This document shows positions 34,049-44,300 of a DNA stretch of 64,000 bases, piece by piece; within the stretch, counting starts at the first letter, position 1; every line of letters begins with the position of its first letter. Position numbers and translations under genes: made by a program. Below the pieces are notes generated by a model, which saw nothing but the letters and a program-made list of their open reading frames with translations, did no database searches and was not told the origin of the DNA. Source of the stretch: Bacteroidales bacterium (GTDB taxonomy: Bacteria; Bacteroidota; Bacteroidia; Bacteroidales; UBA932); assembly GCA_017519865.1 (NCBI GenBank), contig JAFWRQ010000014.1, positions 124,001 to 188,000 of the forward strand, in the 5' to 3' direction.

Positions 34049-36001
34049 TTATACGTAATCAGGATTCTGTACGAGTCCGTGGTTGGCATCAAGAGCGCGC
34101 TGAGGGATGGGATACCACTCATACTTGCGGTCACGCTTTGCCGGAAGGTCGTAGCCTGTCTCGGTTGCACGGCCGAAGAACCACCACTGGCCCTGGGTGA
34201 ACTTGTCGAAGCGGCGCAGGTCGGTGCGGCGGCGGTGACCCTCGTCGTAGAACTCGAGTCCCCACTCGCTGAGCATGCGGTCCATGTCGAATGCATCGCT
34301 GAAGCCTCTGGGAGCCTGGTCCTTGGCACCTACGAGGGCTTTGCCGGTAGTAGGATGGACACCGGGATTGTTCCAGTCGGCATCGGAGAAGTAACGCTTG
34401 CGCACGGAGTTGACCATGTTCTTGGCCTCGGCGGCGTTGCCTTCGCGAAGGAGACACTCGGCGTAGGTGTAGACGACCTCGGCAAGACGGAATTCGACGA
34501 CGTCGGGATCGCAGAAGTCAAAGCCGGAGTTGGTGGTATAGTAAGGGTACTTGGCGGTACGCAGACCGGAGTTGGTCTCGCCCCAGCGGGGATTCTCGAC
34601 GACCTCGACAGGGTGGTTGCCCTTACCCTGGAAGTTGCCCACCTGGTCGACATAGACGAGACCCATTCCGTTGCGGTCGGCGTCGGCCATCTGGACATCA
34701 CCTGTGCCGTAGTGTTCACGCATGACGCCCTCGAGGAACATTCCACCCCAGTTGCCGCTGTCGTCTCCATAAGGAGGAAGCAGACGGATGTCACGAGGGT
34801 CGAAACGCTCGTGGACGGCGCCGAGTTTGTCGTTGTAGGGAGCGTCGAGGAAGCACTTGGCGAGTTCCTTGTCGTACATCTCCTTGATCACGCGGGCTTC
34901 ATAGATGGGAGTGATGCTCTTGATGGTGCCGTTGCTGCGATAGGTGGTGTCGGCTCCGACCTGGACGTTCTCGACGCACTGGGCGTAGAAGTCGCTGCTG
35001 TTGTCGAAGGAAGGAGTAGTACAGGTGCAGTTCCAACCGGCGTGGCGCTGGGTGGTATCGAAGTAATTCATGAAGACGTAACTCATGAACGGGCCGTTGC
35101 GCATGTTGGTGGACTTCTTGTTGTAGATCAGGTCGCTTGAGAAGGCGAAGATGATTTCAGGGCAGTTCGTATCGTTGTTGTATGAATAGATGTCCTGATA
35201 CTTGTCCACGATGCGGTAGGAACCGTACTTGCCGTCAAGGATCTCCTTAGCGAGGTTCTTGCACTCGGAGAAGCGGGCGGTGCCGGTGAAGATCTCGGAG
35301 TTGAGCAGGATGCGCATCTTCAGTACGCGGTTGAAAGCCTGGTTCACACGGTTGACCGAACCTCCGACAGGGAGGGCGGAGAGAGTCTCGTCGAGCTCCT
35401 GCTCCATCCAGTCGCAGACTTTCTTGCAACCCTCCTCGAAGGTGGTGCCTGCGCAGGCGCTCTCGGGAAGGATGCTGGTGTCGGTGCTGGTGGTCAGCGG
35501 AATGACGCCGCCGAAGACCTCGAACACGTTGTAGTAGCAGTACACGCGGAAGGCGCGGACCTCCGCTATGTACGACTCCTTCTTCTGTTCGGTGATGCCG
35601 ATCGAGGAGGCCTCGATGCTGGAGAGGTCGTCTATGAAGTTGTTGCAGAGGCCGATGGCGGTCCAGGCACCGTTCCAGATACGGTTGACGTAGTTGGAGA
35701 GCGGAGTCCAGGTATGGGTGGAAAGGACGAACTTGTCACCGGAGTCCCAGCCCCAGCTGCCGCCGTTCCAGGATCGCCAGGCGATCTGGTCGGCGGAGAG
35801 CTCCTGGGCATACCAGTAGAGCTCGGAGAGGTCTCCCTGCTCCTGCGCATAGATATTGGCGATGACCTGCTTGACGGCGGACTCGTCCGAGAAGTAGTTA
35901 CCGGCGTCGAGTAGGGTGAAAGGATGCTCCTCCATGTCGAAACAGCTTGTTGCGGCAAGTCCGGCAATCAGTACGGAAAGGATAATTCTTATCTTTTTCA
36001 T
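34049..36001 (-). CDS. SusD/RagB-like surface glycan-binding lipoprotein
   Basis: 650 residues with lipobox (LAATSC, Cys 20). It has a SusD-like N-terminal region with TPR-type helices (YWYAQELSADQIAWR, VYCYYNVFEVFGGVIPLTT) and the typical C-terminal RagB/SusD part (FRLAEVVYTYAECLLREGNAAEAKNMVNSVRKRYF, ending WYPIPQRALDANHGLVQNPDY). It would cap the SusC channel encoded by the neighbouring gene, 36 bp away, and bind the imported oligosaccharide. It is the larger of two SusD-like proteins here. Start at 36001 (MKKIRII) rather than 36019. Confidence 0.94.
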   Translation of the reverse strand: MKKIRIILSVLIAGLAATSCFDMEEHPFTLLDAGNYFSDESAVKQVIANIYAQEQGDLSELYWYAQELSADQIAWRSWNGGSWGWDSGDKFVLSTHTWTPLSNYVNRIWNGAWTAIGLCNNFIDDLSSIEASSIGITEQKKESYIAEVRAFRVYCYYNVFEVFGGVIPLTTSTDTSILPESACAGTTFEEGCKKVCDWMEQELDETLSALPVGGSVNRVNQAFNRVLKMRILLNSEIFTGTARFSECKNLAKEILDGKYGSYRIVDKYQDIYSYNNDTNCPEIIFAFSSDLIYNKKSTNMRNGPFMSYVFMNYFDTTQRHAGWNCTCTTPSFDNSSDFYAQCVENVQVGADTTYRSNGTIKSITPIYEARVIKEMYDKELAKCFLDAPYNDKLGAVHERFDPRDIRLLPPYGDDSGNWGGMFLEGVMREHYGTGDVQMADADRNGMGLVYVDQVGNFQGKGNHPVEVVENPRWGETNSGLRTAKYPYYTTNSGFDFCDPDVVEFRLAEVVYTYAECLLREGNAAEAKNMVNSVRKRYFSDADWNNPGVHPTTGKALVGAKDQAPRGFSDAFDMDRMLSEWGLEFYDEGHRRRTDLRRFDKFTQGQWWFFGRATETGYDLPAKRDRKYEWYPIPQRALDANHGLVQNPDYV

Positions 36002-36037
36002 TTTGTTTTCGCTTAACATTGTTTCACGTGTGGCAGA

Positions 36038-38992
36038 TTAGAACTGAGCGGTGACGCCGAGGGTGATTCTCGAAGCGTAGAGGGAGGTCGAGCCAGAGAT
36101 ACCCGGCTCCAGTCCGATGGAGCTCACGGTGGACGGGTCGACGCCGGTGAAACCTGTGAGGGTCAGCAGGTTAGTGGCGGCCAGATAGAGATAAAGGCTC
36201 TCAAAATTCAATTTGTTCTGCTTGAAGCGGAAGTTCTTTCCGACGGAGACGCGCTCGATCTTGAACCAGTCTCCCTTCTCGAGGAAGAAGGAGTTGAGAT
36301 AGTTGTTGTCTGCGGTTAGGTACGGATACTTCTCATAAGCGCTCTTGAGGAGGTTCTCGGCGGAGACGCCGGGATAGCCGTAGGACTGGAGCTGGTTGTT
36401 CCAGATGTCCATGCCGGCAAGACCGCGGCCGTTGATGGAGAGATCCCAAGTCTTATAGTTGAGAGTGAAGTTCAGGGAGAAGCTGTGTTTCGGGAGGGTG
36501 TTGCCGATGAAGACCTTGTCGTCATCCTTCACGCCAGTCTTGGTGGCAGTGCCGCCGTCAGCGGTCTCGTGGAGGAGCTGTCCGTCATCGGTATAGCCGG
36601 CATACTTGAAGCCACGGAGGCTACCGATACGGGTGTTTTCATACAGACGGAAACGGGTATCGGAAGAACCCAGACCGCCGGCGGAGCCGAGGTCGACCCA
36701 GGATGCTGCGTATACGTCATTGCCGATGCTTACCAGGCGGGCATCGCTGAAGGAGTAGGTGCCGCCGATGCTGTAGCGAAGGTCCTTGGTGATGTTGTCC
36801 CGCCAGTTCAAGGCGAGTTCGACACCCTTGTTGGAGGTGGAACCGAGGTTCAGCTGGATGGTGGAATACACGTACGGAGGCTGAGGAGCGGTGTAGGTGT
36901 AGAGGAGGTCCTCGGAACGGCGGTCGAAGTACTCGAGGCTACCGGTGAGGCGGCGCTTGAAGAGTTCGAAGTCGAAGCCGTAGTCGTACACGACGGCGGT
37001 CTCCCAACCGAGGTTCGGGTTGGCGTTACGGTTGATTCCGTATCCCGGGACCCATTCGCCGTCCATAAAGTAGTTGGAGCCCTTGGAGGCGTAGGTGGAA
37101 AGGGAGGCGTAGTCGGAGCCGGCGTTACGACCGGTCACACCGTAGGATGCACGGAACCTGAGCTCGTCCAGCCAGCCTCTGGTGCCCTGCATGAACGGCA
37201 TGTTGGAGATGGTCCAGGCTGCGGAGACGGCGGGGAAGTAACCGTACTTTTTGTTCTTTCCAAACTTGGAACTTCCTTCGTAACGGAGGGATGCGGTAGC
37301 GGTAAAGAGGTTCTTCCAGCTGTAGGTAACACGGCCGAAGACGCCGGCAATCTTATTGAAGCCCTTGCCGGAACTCATTGAGGCCTGACCGTCCTTGAGG
37401 TAGGTACCAGAACCGATGTTGTACCACAGGAACTGGTCGTACTGGAAGTCGCGGTTGGTCATGTTCATGCTCTCGTTTACCGAGTCGTTGTAGGAGTAGC
37501 CGCCAACAGCCTTGATGGTGTGGTCTCCCTGTTGGAAATTGTAGTTGACCAGCCATTCGAAGCTCTTGCTGAGGGAGTTGTTGCTGCCCAGGGAAGCGGA
37601 GCCTGCCCAGTTGTTCCACATCTGTGCGGTCTGCATCGTGGAAGGAGTATAGGAGTGGCTGTAGCTGGAATTGTAGCGGAAGGAAGCGTTTGCGTTGGTG
37701 GTGAGCAGGTGGTAAGCGTTCTGGAAGATCTTGACTTTGATGTCCTGCTGGAAGGTCAGGCTCGTGGAGTGGCTCTTGTTGATGGGGACCATCAAGTTTT
37801 CCACGGAGTTGGTGGAGCCTGTGGAGGAAGTCGGCCAGTAGTAGCCTGTAGGGGTGCTCTCGTCGTAGACCGGGACGGTCGGGTTGGAGAACGGTGTACC
37901 CGCAAAGGAGGCGCTGTTGCCCTCGCTGACGTTAGCGCGGATGTTGGCGACGGTGCTGGACTCGATGATGTCGTTGAGCATCTTCTGGTTCATCTGGAAG
38001 CGCGCACTATAGCTCTGGGAATCGCTGTTCTTGGTGAGAGCGTTGTTGTCGGTATAGGTCAGGGCCAGGCTGTAGTTGCTCTTTGCGGTGGATCCGGCAA
38101 GGGTGATGTGCTGGTTGAGGTCATAGTAAGGCTTGTCGTTCTTGAGTGCCTTGTAATAAGCATTCTCGATACGGTTGCCGTAGTCGGCCTTACCACGGGT
38201 CTCATTGAGTTCGAGCCACTCGTCCAGGCTGAAGGTCTCGGGGAACTTGTGGAGAACCTGCGTAGCGACATAGGAATCATAGGTCACACGCACGCGACCA
38301 GCTGTGCCGGAACCTTTCTTGGTGGTGACGAGGATGACGCCGTTTGCACCGCGGGTACCGTAGATGGCGGCGGAAGCGCCGTCCTTAAGGACCGAGATGG
38401 ACTCGATGTCCTGGGTAGCGACATCACTGAGAGAACCACCGATGATACCGTCGACGACGATGAGCGGGGAGTTGCCGCCGTTGATGGATGTGGCACCGCG
38501 GATCTGGTAGCCGGAGGCATTACCGCTGGCGTTAGTGTCGATATTAAGGCCGGCGACCTTACCGACGACGAGGGTCATGGCGTTGGGAGCAGCCTTATTG
38601 AAGTCTTCGGCTCTAACGCTCACGACAGATGAGGAGATCTCCTTCTTGTTCAAGGTACCGTAACCGACGACTACGGTCTCGTCAATCATTTCGGTATCTT
38701 CCTGGAGGGTAAGTCTCGAGGGAACCTCGGAAGCGACGAACGTGACCGTCTGGTATCCGATGCAACTGATCTCGATGGTGGAGCGGGCGCTGGAAACACG
38801 GAGGGAATACTCTCCGTCTGTACCTGTCGCCGTACCGTTCGTGGTGCCGCGCTCGATGACCGAGGCGCCAACCACAGGGCCGAATGCGTCGGAAATGACA
38901 CCACGGACTTCATATCCGTTCTGGGCGGACATGTGGACGGACGCGGCAAGGAAAACTGCCACGCCCGTTAGGAAAGCCAGTAAATTCTTCAT
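36038..38992 (-). CDS. SusC/RagA-type TonB-dependent transporter
   Basis: 984 residues, intact. Signal peptide 1-23 (ending MSAQ), N-terminal carboxypeptidase-like domain (VRGVISDAFGPVVGASVIERGTT), TonB box region (DETVVVGYGTLNK), plug domain ending IYGTRGANGVILVTTKKG, then a 22-strand-type barrel closing with aromatic-rich strands (ASRITLGVTAQF). It imports oligosaccharides across the outer membrane using TonB energy, paired with the SusD at 34049-36001. It is probably the working transporter of the locus, since the other susC is interrupted. Confidence 0.95.
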   Translation of the reverse strand: MKNLLAFLTGVAVFLAASVHMSAQNGYEVRGVISDAFGPVVGASVIERGTTNGTATGTDGEYSLRVSSARSTIEISCIGYQTVTFVASEVPSRLTLQEDTEMIDETVVVGYGTLNKKEISSSVVSVRAEDFNKAAPNAMTLVVGKVAGLNIDTNASGNASGYQIRGATSINGGNSPLIVVDGIIGGSLSDVATQDIESISVLKDGASAAIYGTRGANGVILVTTKKGSGTAGRVRVTYDSYVATQVLHKFPETFSLDEWLELNETRGKADYGNRIENAYYKALKNDKPYYDLNQHITLAGSTAKSNYSLALTYTDNNALTKNSDSQSYSARFQMNQKMLNDIIESSTVANIRANVSEGNSASFAGTPFSNPTVPVYDESTPTGYYWPTSSTGSTNSVENLMVPINKSHSTSLTFQQDIKVKIFQNAYHLLTTNANASFRYNSSYSHSYTPSTMQTAQMWNNWAGSASLGSNNSLSKSFEWLVNYNFQQGDHTIKAVGGYSYNDSVNESMNMTNRDFQYDQFLWYNIGSGTYLKDGQASMSSGKGFNKIAGVFGRVTYSWKNLFTATASLRYEGSSKFGKNKKYGYFPAVSAAWTISNMPFMQGTRGWLDELRFRASYGVTGRNAGSDYASLSTYASKGSNYFMDGEWVPGYGINRNANPNLGWETAVVYDYGFDFELFKRRLTGSLEYFDRRSEDLLYTYTAPQPPYVYSTIQLNLGSTSNKGVELALNWRDNITKDLRYSIGGTYSFSDARLVSIGNDVYAASWVDLGSAGGLGSSDTRFRLYENTRIGSLRGFKYAGYTDDGQLLHETADGGTATKTGVKDDDKVFIGNTLPKHSFSLNFTLNYKTWDLSINGRGLAGMDIWNNQLQSYGYPGVSAENLLKSAYEKYPYLTADNNYLNSFFLEKGDWFKIERVSVGKNFRFKQNKLNFESLYLYLAATNLLTLTGFTGVDPSTVSSIGLEPGISGSTSLYASRITLGVTAQF

Positions 38993-39181
38993 GTGGATTT
39001 AGTTAATAAGTGTGTTTGAACGTAAAAGTAGTCGGACGTTACCATTATAAATATGAAACGTTTCAGTTTTTGGTGTGAGCGGTTAATAAATTGGCGTGAG
39101 CAGCATTTGCCCTATTTGATATGTGAAAAAAATGACCGGCGCAGAGGCGTCGGCCATTCATTGTATATGACAGGTTGAGGG

Positions 39182-41011
39182 TTACTCTTTCCAGCCCGGG
39201 TTCTGAGGCATGCCGTCAGACTCGGAGTTGAGGTCGATGTAGGTCTGCGGGATAGGCCAGAGATTCCACTCGATCTCGCCGGAGAAGTCTGCCCAGCGCC
39301 TGTATTCCCAACCCACAGGGGTGTTGGCACGTGCAGAGTACATGCCATAGTCGTAGATCCTGTGCTTCCACTCCGAAGGTTTCATCCTCAGGAAGGTTGC
39401 CCAGCGAAACTCTTCGTACAGAAGTTCGCGTGCCCTCTCGTCGAGGATGATGTCGATGTCGATCGTCGTGAAAGGAGTGGCCTGGGCACGGTTGCGTACG
39501 ATGTTGATGGCCTGGAGGGCACCGGCTGTATCGCCGCCGCGGTACTTCGCCTCTGCGAGGAGAAGCGCCGCCTCGGCGCTGCGCGCCGCATACTGATGCC
39601 TGTAGAAATACACATACGGACCTGCCGAAGTCGGCTGCTGGGTGTCATAGTCCCAGGCATCGAAAGGAGTCTCCTTGTAGAAGATCGGGAAGATGGTCGT
39701 GGCCCTGTTGGGGTCGGTACTGTCGGTCTCGTCCCAACCGACCTTCTGCTCATAGAGTGAGTGGTTCGGGTCGGTGCAGATGAACTTGGTCCTGACGGTG
39801 ACATCCTCCACGTAGCGCATGTCGTACTCGGACCCGTTATTGTTGGCGGGCTCCCAGTTGAAGTAGCAGGCATAGTTGGTCGGGCAATACTGTGCCCATC
39901 CGGTACCACCGTTGATGGCGGGATAGGTCTTGCCACCGTACTTAGCCGAAACGGTCGCCCAAGGACCGGCGGCGGCGCCGGACTCGACAAACTGCTTCCT
40001 CCAGACACGGCTCTTCAGTGACGGGGAGAGGCCGTAGTTGTTGAAGCGCCTTCCACCGTTCAGGGCGTAGGCTGCGTAGTCGGGAGCGGACTCCATAACC
40101 CAGACAGCCTCAGTGTTCTCGGGACGGATGACGTTGGCGGACACGAACAGGTCACTGTAGACATTTCCGTCAGGGAAAGCATTGGGGATACCGAAGTTCT
40201 CGCCGGAGGCGCCGGGGAGACGGACGCCGAACCTCTCGGTCATCAGAGGACGGTTGGTAAGGACCTCCTGAGCGTACTTCGCGGAGTTTTCGAAGTCGGC
40301 CTTGCTGTCGTTCTCCTCGACACCGAGCCCGAGGTAGGCCTCGGAGAGGAAGAATGCTGCTGCCCACTTGCTGGCGCGTCCGCTCTCGTTTTGCGCAAGC
40401 GAAGCCGGGAGTTTGTCGTATGCTGCCTTCAGATCGGTGATGGCGGCGTTGTAGGTCTCGACGCGTGATGCGCGGGTGTAGCCGAAGTTAGGGGTCTCGG
40501 AGTATTCGAGCACGAGCGGCACACCGCCGTAGAGCTCGGCGAGACGCAGGTAGCAGACGCCGCGCAGGAACAGGGCCTCGGCATTTGCACGCGCCTTCGT
40601 GGCCTCGCTGTCCCATTCGACGTTGTCGAGCTGGCTGATGGCGAGGTTGGAATAGGAGATGATCTTATAGAACTTGTCCCAGAAGTCCTTCGGAAGGCTC
40701 TTGTCGGTGGACCAGGCACCCTTGATGTTGCTGAAGTGCTCACCGGCACCAAGCTGATACTTGCCGTCGAAGATATCGGTACCTGCGGTCTTGCGGAAAC
40801 GCACACCCATACCGGAGCCGTTCGGGAAATAGAGCTCGCTCATATCATAATACCCGGTATAGATGGTATTCAATAACTGGTCGCTGGACTCGAATGCGTT
40901 GAGGATAGTGACGCGGTCCTTGACCTTTTCGGTCAGGAACTCCTCGTCCGACATACATCCGGAGACGATGGAAGCAACCAGGGCTAATGTCAATATAATA
41001 AACTTCTTCAT
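39182..41011 (-). CDS. SusD/RagB-like lipoprotein (second pair)
   Basis: 609 residues with lipobox (IVSGC, Cys 19). SusD features include RGVCYLRLAELYGGVPLVLEY and RSAEAALLLAEAKYRGGDTAGALQAINIVRNRA, and the C-terminus is LWPIPQTYIDLNSESDGMPQ. It is intact although its partner susC (41030-44044) has an in-frame stop. The gene lies 18 bp after susC. Its last 17 codons are nearly duplicated in the remnant at 44206-44286, evidence for a former additional susC/susD copy. Confidence 0.93.
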   Translation of the reverse strand: MKKFIILTLALVASIVSGCMSDEEFLTEKVKDRVTILNAFESSDQLLNTIYTGYYDMSELYFPNGSGMGVRFRKTAGTDIFDGKYQLGAGEHFSNIKGAWSTDKSLPKDFWDKFYKIISYSNLAISQLDNVEWDSEATKARANAEALFLRGVCYLRLAELYGGVPLVLEYSETPNFGYTRASRVETYNAAITDLKAAYDKLPASLAQNESGRASKWAAAFFLSEAYLGLGVEENDSKADFENSAKYAQEVLTNRPLMTERFGVRLPGASGENFGIPNAFPDGNVYSDLFVSANVIRPENTEAVWVMESAPDYAAYALNGGRRFNNYGLSPSLKSRVWRKQFVESGAAAGPWATVSAKYGGKTYPAINGGTGWAQYCPTNYACYFNWEPANNNGSEYDMRYVEDVTVRTKFICTDPNHSLYEQKVGWDETDSTDPNRATTIFPIFYKETPFDAWDYDTQQPTSAGPYVYFYRHQYAARSAEAALLLAEAKYRGGDTAGALQAINIVRNRAQATPFTTIDIDIILDERARELLYEEFRWATFLRMKPSEWKHRIYDYGMYSARANTPVGWEYRRWADFSGEIEWNLWPIPQTYIDLNSESDGMPQNPGWKE

Positions 41012-41029
41012 TGTCTTAGGATTTAAGGG

Positions 41030-44000
41030 TTAGAATGTAACGTTCAGGCCAAGGGTGAAGGCGCGGGGCATACCGACCGAATAGCCATTGGACATTTCGG
41101 GGTCGGCCATACGCCACTTGGGGGCGACATAGAAGAGATTCCTTCCGGAGAGGGTGACCCTTGCATTGGCAAGACCGACAGCCTGGGCCAGCGCCCTCAT
41201 ATTGTACGAGAGGGAAAGGTCCTGGAGACGGACATATCCGTAAGGATTGAAGATGACATATTTGCTCTCGTTGTACGTTGCGTGCGGGCAGTCCGTATCG
41301 GTACGTCCGGGATAGTAGAACGGGATGTCGAGGGCGTTGCCTTCGGTGGTGTTGAAGGTCCTGTAGGCGAAAGTGTTGTCACGCAGTCCGTAACCGTTGC
41401 CGCTGAAGATGCCCTGGAAGAGGAAGTAGAGCTGGAGGTTCTTGTAACGGAAGGTATTGGCCCAGGAAAGGCGGAAATTCTCGTCCGTGGAACCCATGAT
41501 CTGCTTGTCGCTGGCTCCGGGGTTCTCGGTCAGACTGCCGTCTGCAGCGTAGAATACGGCCTCGCCGGGCTTGGCAAGGCTGCCGTCCTGGTCGATGTAT
41601 GCTACTTTGTAGTTGTAAATGACGTTGATCGGGTGTCCAAGGAAGAGACCGTTGGCGATGTCGTCCTGACCGTCACCGTAGAGGTCGACGATCTTGTTCC
41701 TGTTAAGGGTGAAGATGAAGTCGGAGTTCCAGGTGAAGTCGCGGGTCTTGACGGGAACGACGGTGGCGTTGATCTCGATACCCTTGTTGTCGACCTGGCC
41801 CATCGTGGCCTTTTGGCTGGTGATACCGGCCGTCATGACGGGGATGGTCCTGTTGAAGATCTGGTCCGTAGTCTTGGAATAATATGCATTCAGGTCGAAG
41901 TGGACCCTTCCCTTGAGGAAGTCGCCTTCAATACCCGCATTCCAGGCTGCGGTGGTCTGCCAGCCGAGTGCAGGGTTGCCGAGGGCGCTGATCTTCTGTC
42001 CCCAATGGACTGTCTCGTTGGAGTAGAACGGGATGCCTCCGTCTTTGGCGAGGGAGATGGTGGAGAGGGTTCCGTAAGGGCTGAGCGTCTGTGCACCGTT
42101 CTTGCCTCAGGAAGCCTTGAGTTTGAGTACGTCGATCCAGCCGACGTTCTTCATGAACGGCTCGTTGGAGATGGTCCAGGCGGCACCGAAAGCCGGGAAG
42201 TTACCCCACTTAGACTCTGCTCCGAAGACGGAGCTGCCGTCCCTGCGGATTGAGGCGTTGAGGTGGTAAGTGTCCTTATATGACCACATTGCGCGGGCGA
42301 GATAGCCGATGTCGGTGTGGAGCGAGTAGCTGGGGCTGGAGAAGTCCTTGGTGTCGGCGTTGGAAAGGCCGTGCCATCCGAGGAGGGTGTTGCCGGCAGC
42401 GGTGAAGCTGTTACCGTTCATAGAGTAGCTGGAGGACTGGTCGCTGTCGCGGGTGTACACGAGCGAAGCGCTGAGATAGTGGTCGCCGAACTGGTGGGCA
42501 TAGGAAAGGATGTTGTCTATGACCCAGTTCTGCCTCTTGCTCTCGGAGATGGAACCGTTGGCATCCTTGAGGCTGAAGTACTCGGGGTTCTGACCTACGC
42601 CTTCGATGTCCATTTCGCCGAGCAGCTGCACGTAGTAGTTCTCGTGCCTGAAGCTCTTGTTGTTGGTGTTGCGCTCGCCATAGGAGGCATTTACGCGGAA
42701 ATTGAGACCTTCGACCCAGGGGATGTTGATCTGGATGTGTCCGCCGAGGTTGAGGTTATTGTAGCGGTTCTCACGCTCTCCGCCGTACTCGACTGGCCAC
42801 AGGGGGTTGTACCTCGAAGGGGAGATACCGTCGGTATAGAAACGGAGGCTTCCGTCGGGCAGATAAGGCATTGCGTAAGGGGAAAGGCAGTAGAGGTCGT
42901 AGCGTACGGAAGCCTGGTTGCCGTCGCTGAGCGTGTTGGTGAAAGCCGTGTTGACGCCGACCTCGATCAGCTTGGAGATGTTGGTGGTGAGGTCCACGGA
43001 CACGTTGTTGCGCGTGAAGTGGTCGCCGATGATGTAACCTCTCTGGTTGGTGCGGCCGAGACTCACGAAATAGTTGGAGTTGGCGGTGCGGCCGGAGAAG
43101 TTGAGGTTATAGTTCTGGTTCCATCCGGTCTGGAGGCACATGTCGTACCAGTCGGTGACGATACCGGCTTTGTACTGCTGCTCCTCCATATAAGTCATGA
43201 AACTGAGGTCGGAGAAATCCGTCCTGCCGGCGCGGGCATTCCTGAAGATGATGTATTCGTCAGGATCCAGCACCTTGGGAATGTAGGTAGGATTGGAAAT
43301 CTGCTGTGTGGTACTGAAGGTGATGGTCGGCTTGCCTTCCTGGCCCTTCTTGGTCGTGACCATAATGACGCCGTTGGCGGCCTTCGATCCGTAGGCGGCG
43401 AGGGAAGTCGCGTCCTTGAGGACGCTGACCTGCTCGATGGAGTTGGGGTCGATATCCTCGATGTTACCGGGGAATATGACACCGTTGAGGACAATGAGAG
43501 GTGATGAAGAGGTTGAGCCGATGGACTTCCTACCGCGCACGAGGATGCTGGAATTCTGTCCGACAGTACTCTTTTCCGCTCCGATAACGACGCCGGAGAG
43601 GCGTCCGCGGAGAAGGTCGGAAGTGGTCTGGAGGCCCATGTCGGCCACGGGCGAGTCGGCCAGCTTCACGACATCAACCGATCCTGTGAAGTTCTTGGCG
43701 CGTGTGGTACCGTAACCGATAACGACCACGTCGTCAAGGAGTTCCTGGGAGATGGTGAGGGGAATTGTGAGTTCAGTCCGTCCGTTCAAGGGAACTTCGA
43801 CTTCGTCGTAACCTACGCTCGACACGACCAGGATGGCGTTCGGCGCACAATTGAGAAGGAACCGGCCGTCGTTGTCCGTGGCGACTCCGTTGGTGGTTCC
43901 TTTTACCATTACCGCGGCACCGATGACTCCCTGGCCGGATTCATCGACGACTGTGCCGCGCACGCTGCGTGTCTGGGCGGGCAGGTTCCAGGAGAGGAAA

Positions 44001-44044
44001 AGCCCGATAATGGACACACAGAAAAAAGACAGTGCTCTTTTCAT
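41030..44044 (-). pseudogene. SusC/RagA-type transporter interrupted by an in-frame TGA
   Basis: A complete SusC-type frame of 1,005 codons: signal peptide, carboxypeptidase-like domain (VRGTVVDESGQGVIGAAVMVKGTT), plug (YGSKAANGVIMVTTKKG) and barrel to the final ALTLGLNVTF-like strand. Codon 646 (42107-42109 on the plus strand) is TGA in LKLKAS-stop-GKNGAQ. SusC homologues usually have Trp or Tyr there (for example ASWGxNG), so a single TGG-to-TGA change is the simplest explanation. The frame stays open on both sides. TGA is used as a normal stop by other genes here (hemW, the GH13 fusion), so recoding is unlikely. It could also be an assembly error. Start 44044 (MKRALSF). Confidence 0.85.
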
Positions 44045-44153
44045 AAAACACATAAATACAATTGGTTATAAAAGTGGTTGGTCGCTGTAATCGCTGATTC
44101 CCGGGTGGTCAGTTCCGGCTATGACAGAGTGTCATTAAAGGGCTTAGTGAAGG

Positions 44154-44161
44154 TAAATATA
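44154..44161 (-). promoter_or_regulatory. possible -7 box for the interrupted susC/susD operon
   Basis: The minus strand reads TATATTTA (seven of eight matches), about 110 nt before the susC ATG. The 150-bp leader has no other gene. Confidence 0.3.
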
Positions 44162-44205
44162 CAGAAAACTTTCTTTTGGTAAAAGTGAATGCCCAGAAAA
44201 ATCAC

Positions 44206-44286
44206 TTATTCTTTCCAACCGGGGTTCTGCGGCATGCCGTCAGACTCGGAGTTGAGGTCGATCATCGTGTTGCGGTATGTTGACAT
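44206..44286 (-). pseudogene. 3' remnant of a susD-like gene
   Basis: The minus strand encodes MSTYRNTM followed by IDLNSESDGMPQNPGWKE and a stop, almost identical at DNA and protein level to the C-terminus of the SusD at 39182. Nothing else of that gene is present: the in-frame sequence runs back only to the stop codon of the GntP permease gene. It is best read as the end of a deleted susC/susD pair, with the deletion joint next to the gntP-like stop. Confidence 0.75.
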
Positions 44287-44300
44287 CCGCGGCGGGTAGC

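Noticed and set aside
42107-42109. TGA in susC considered as a recoded Trp or selenocysteine codon
   Set aside because: TGA ends other genes here normally, and SusC proteins have no known selenocysteine; a nonsense change or sequence error is simpler.
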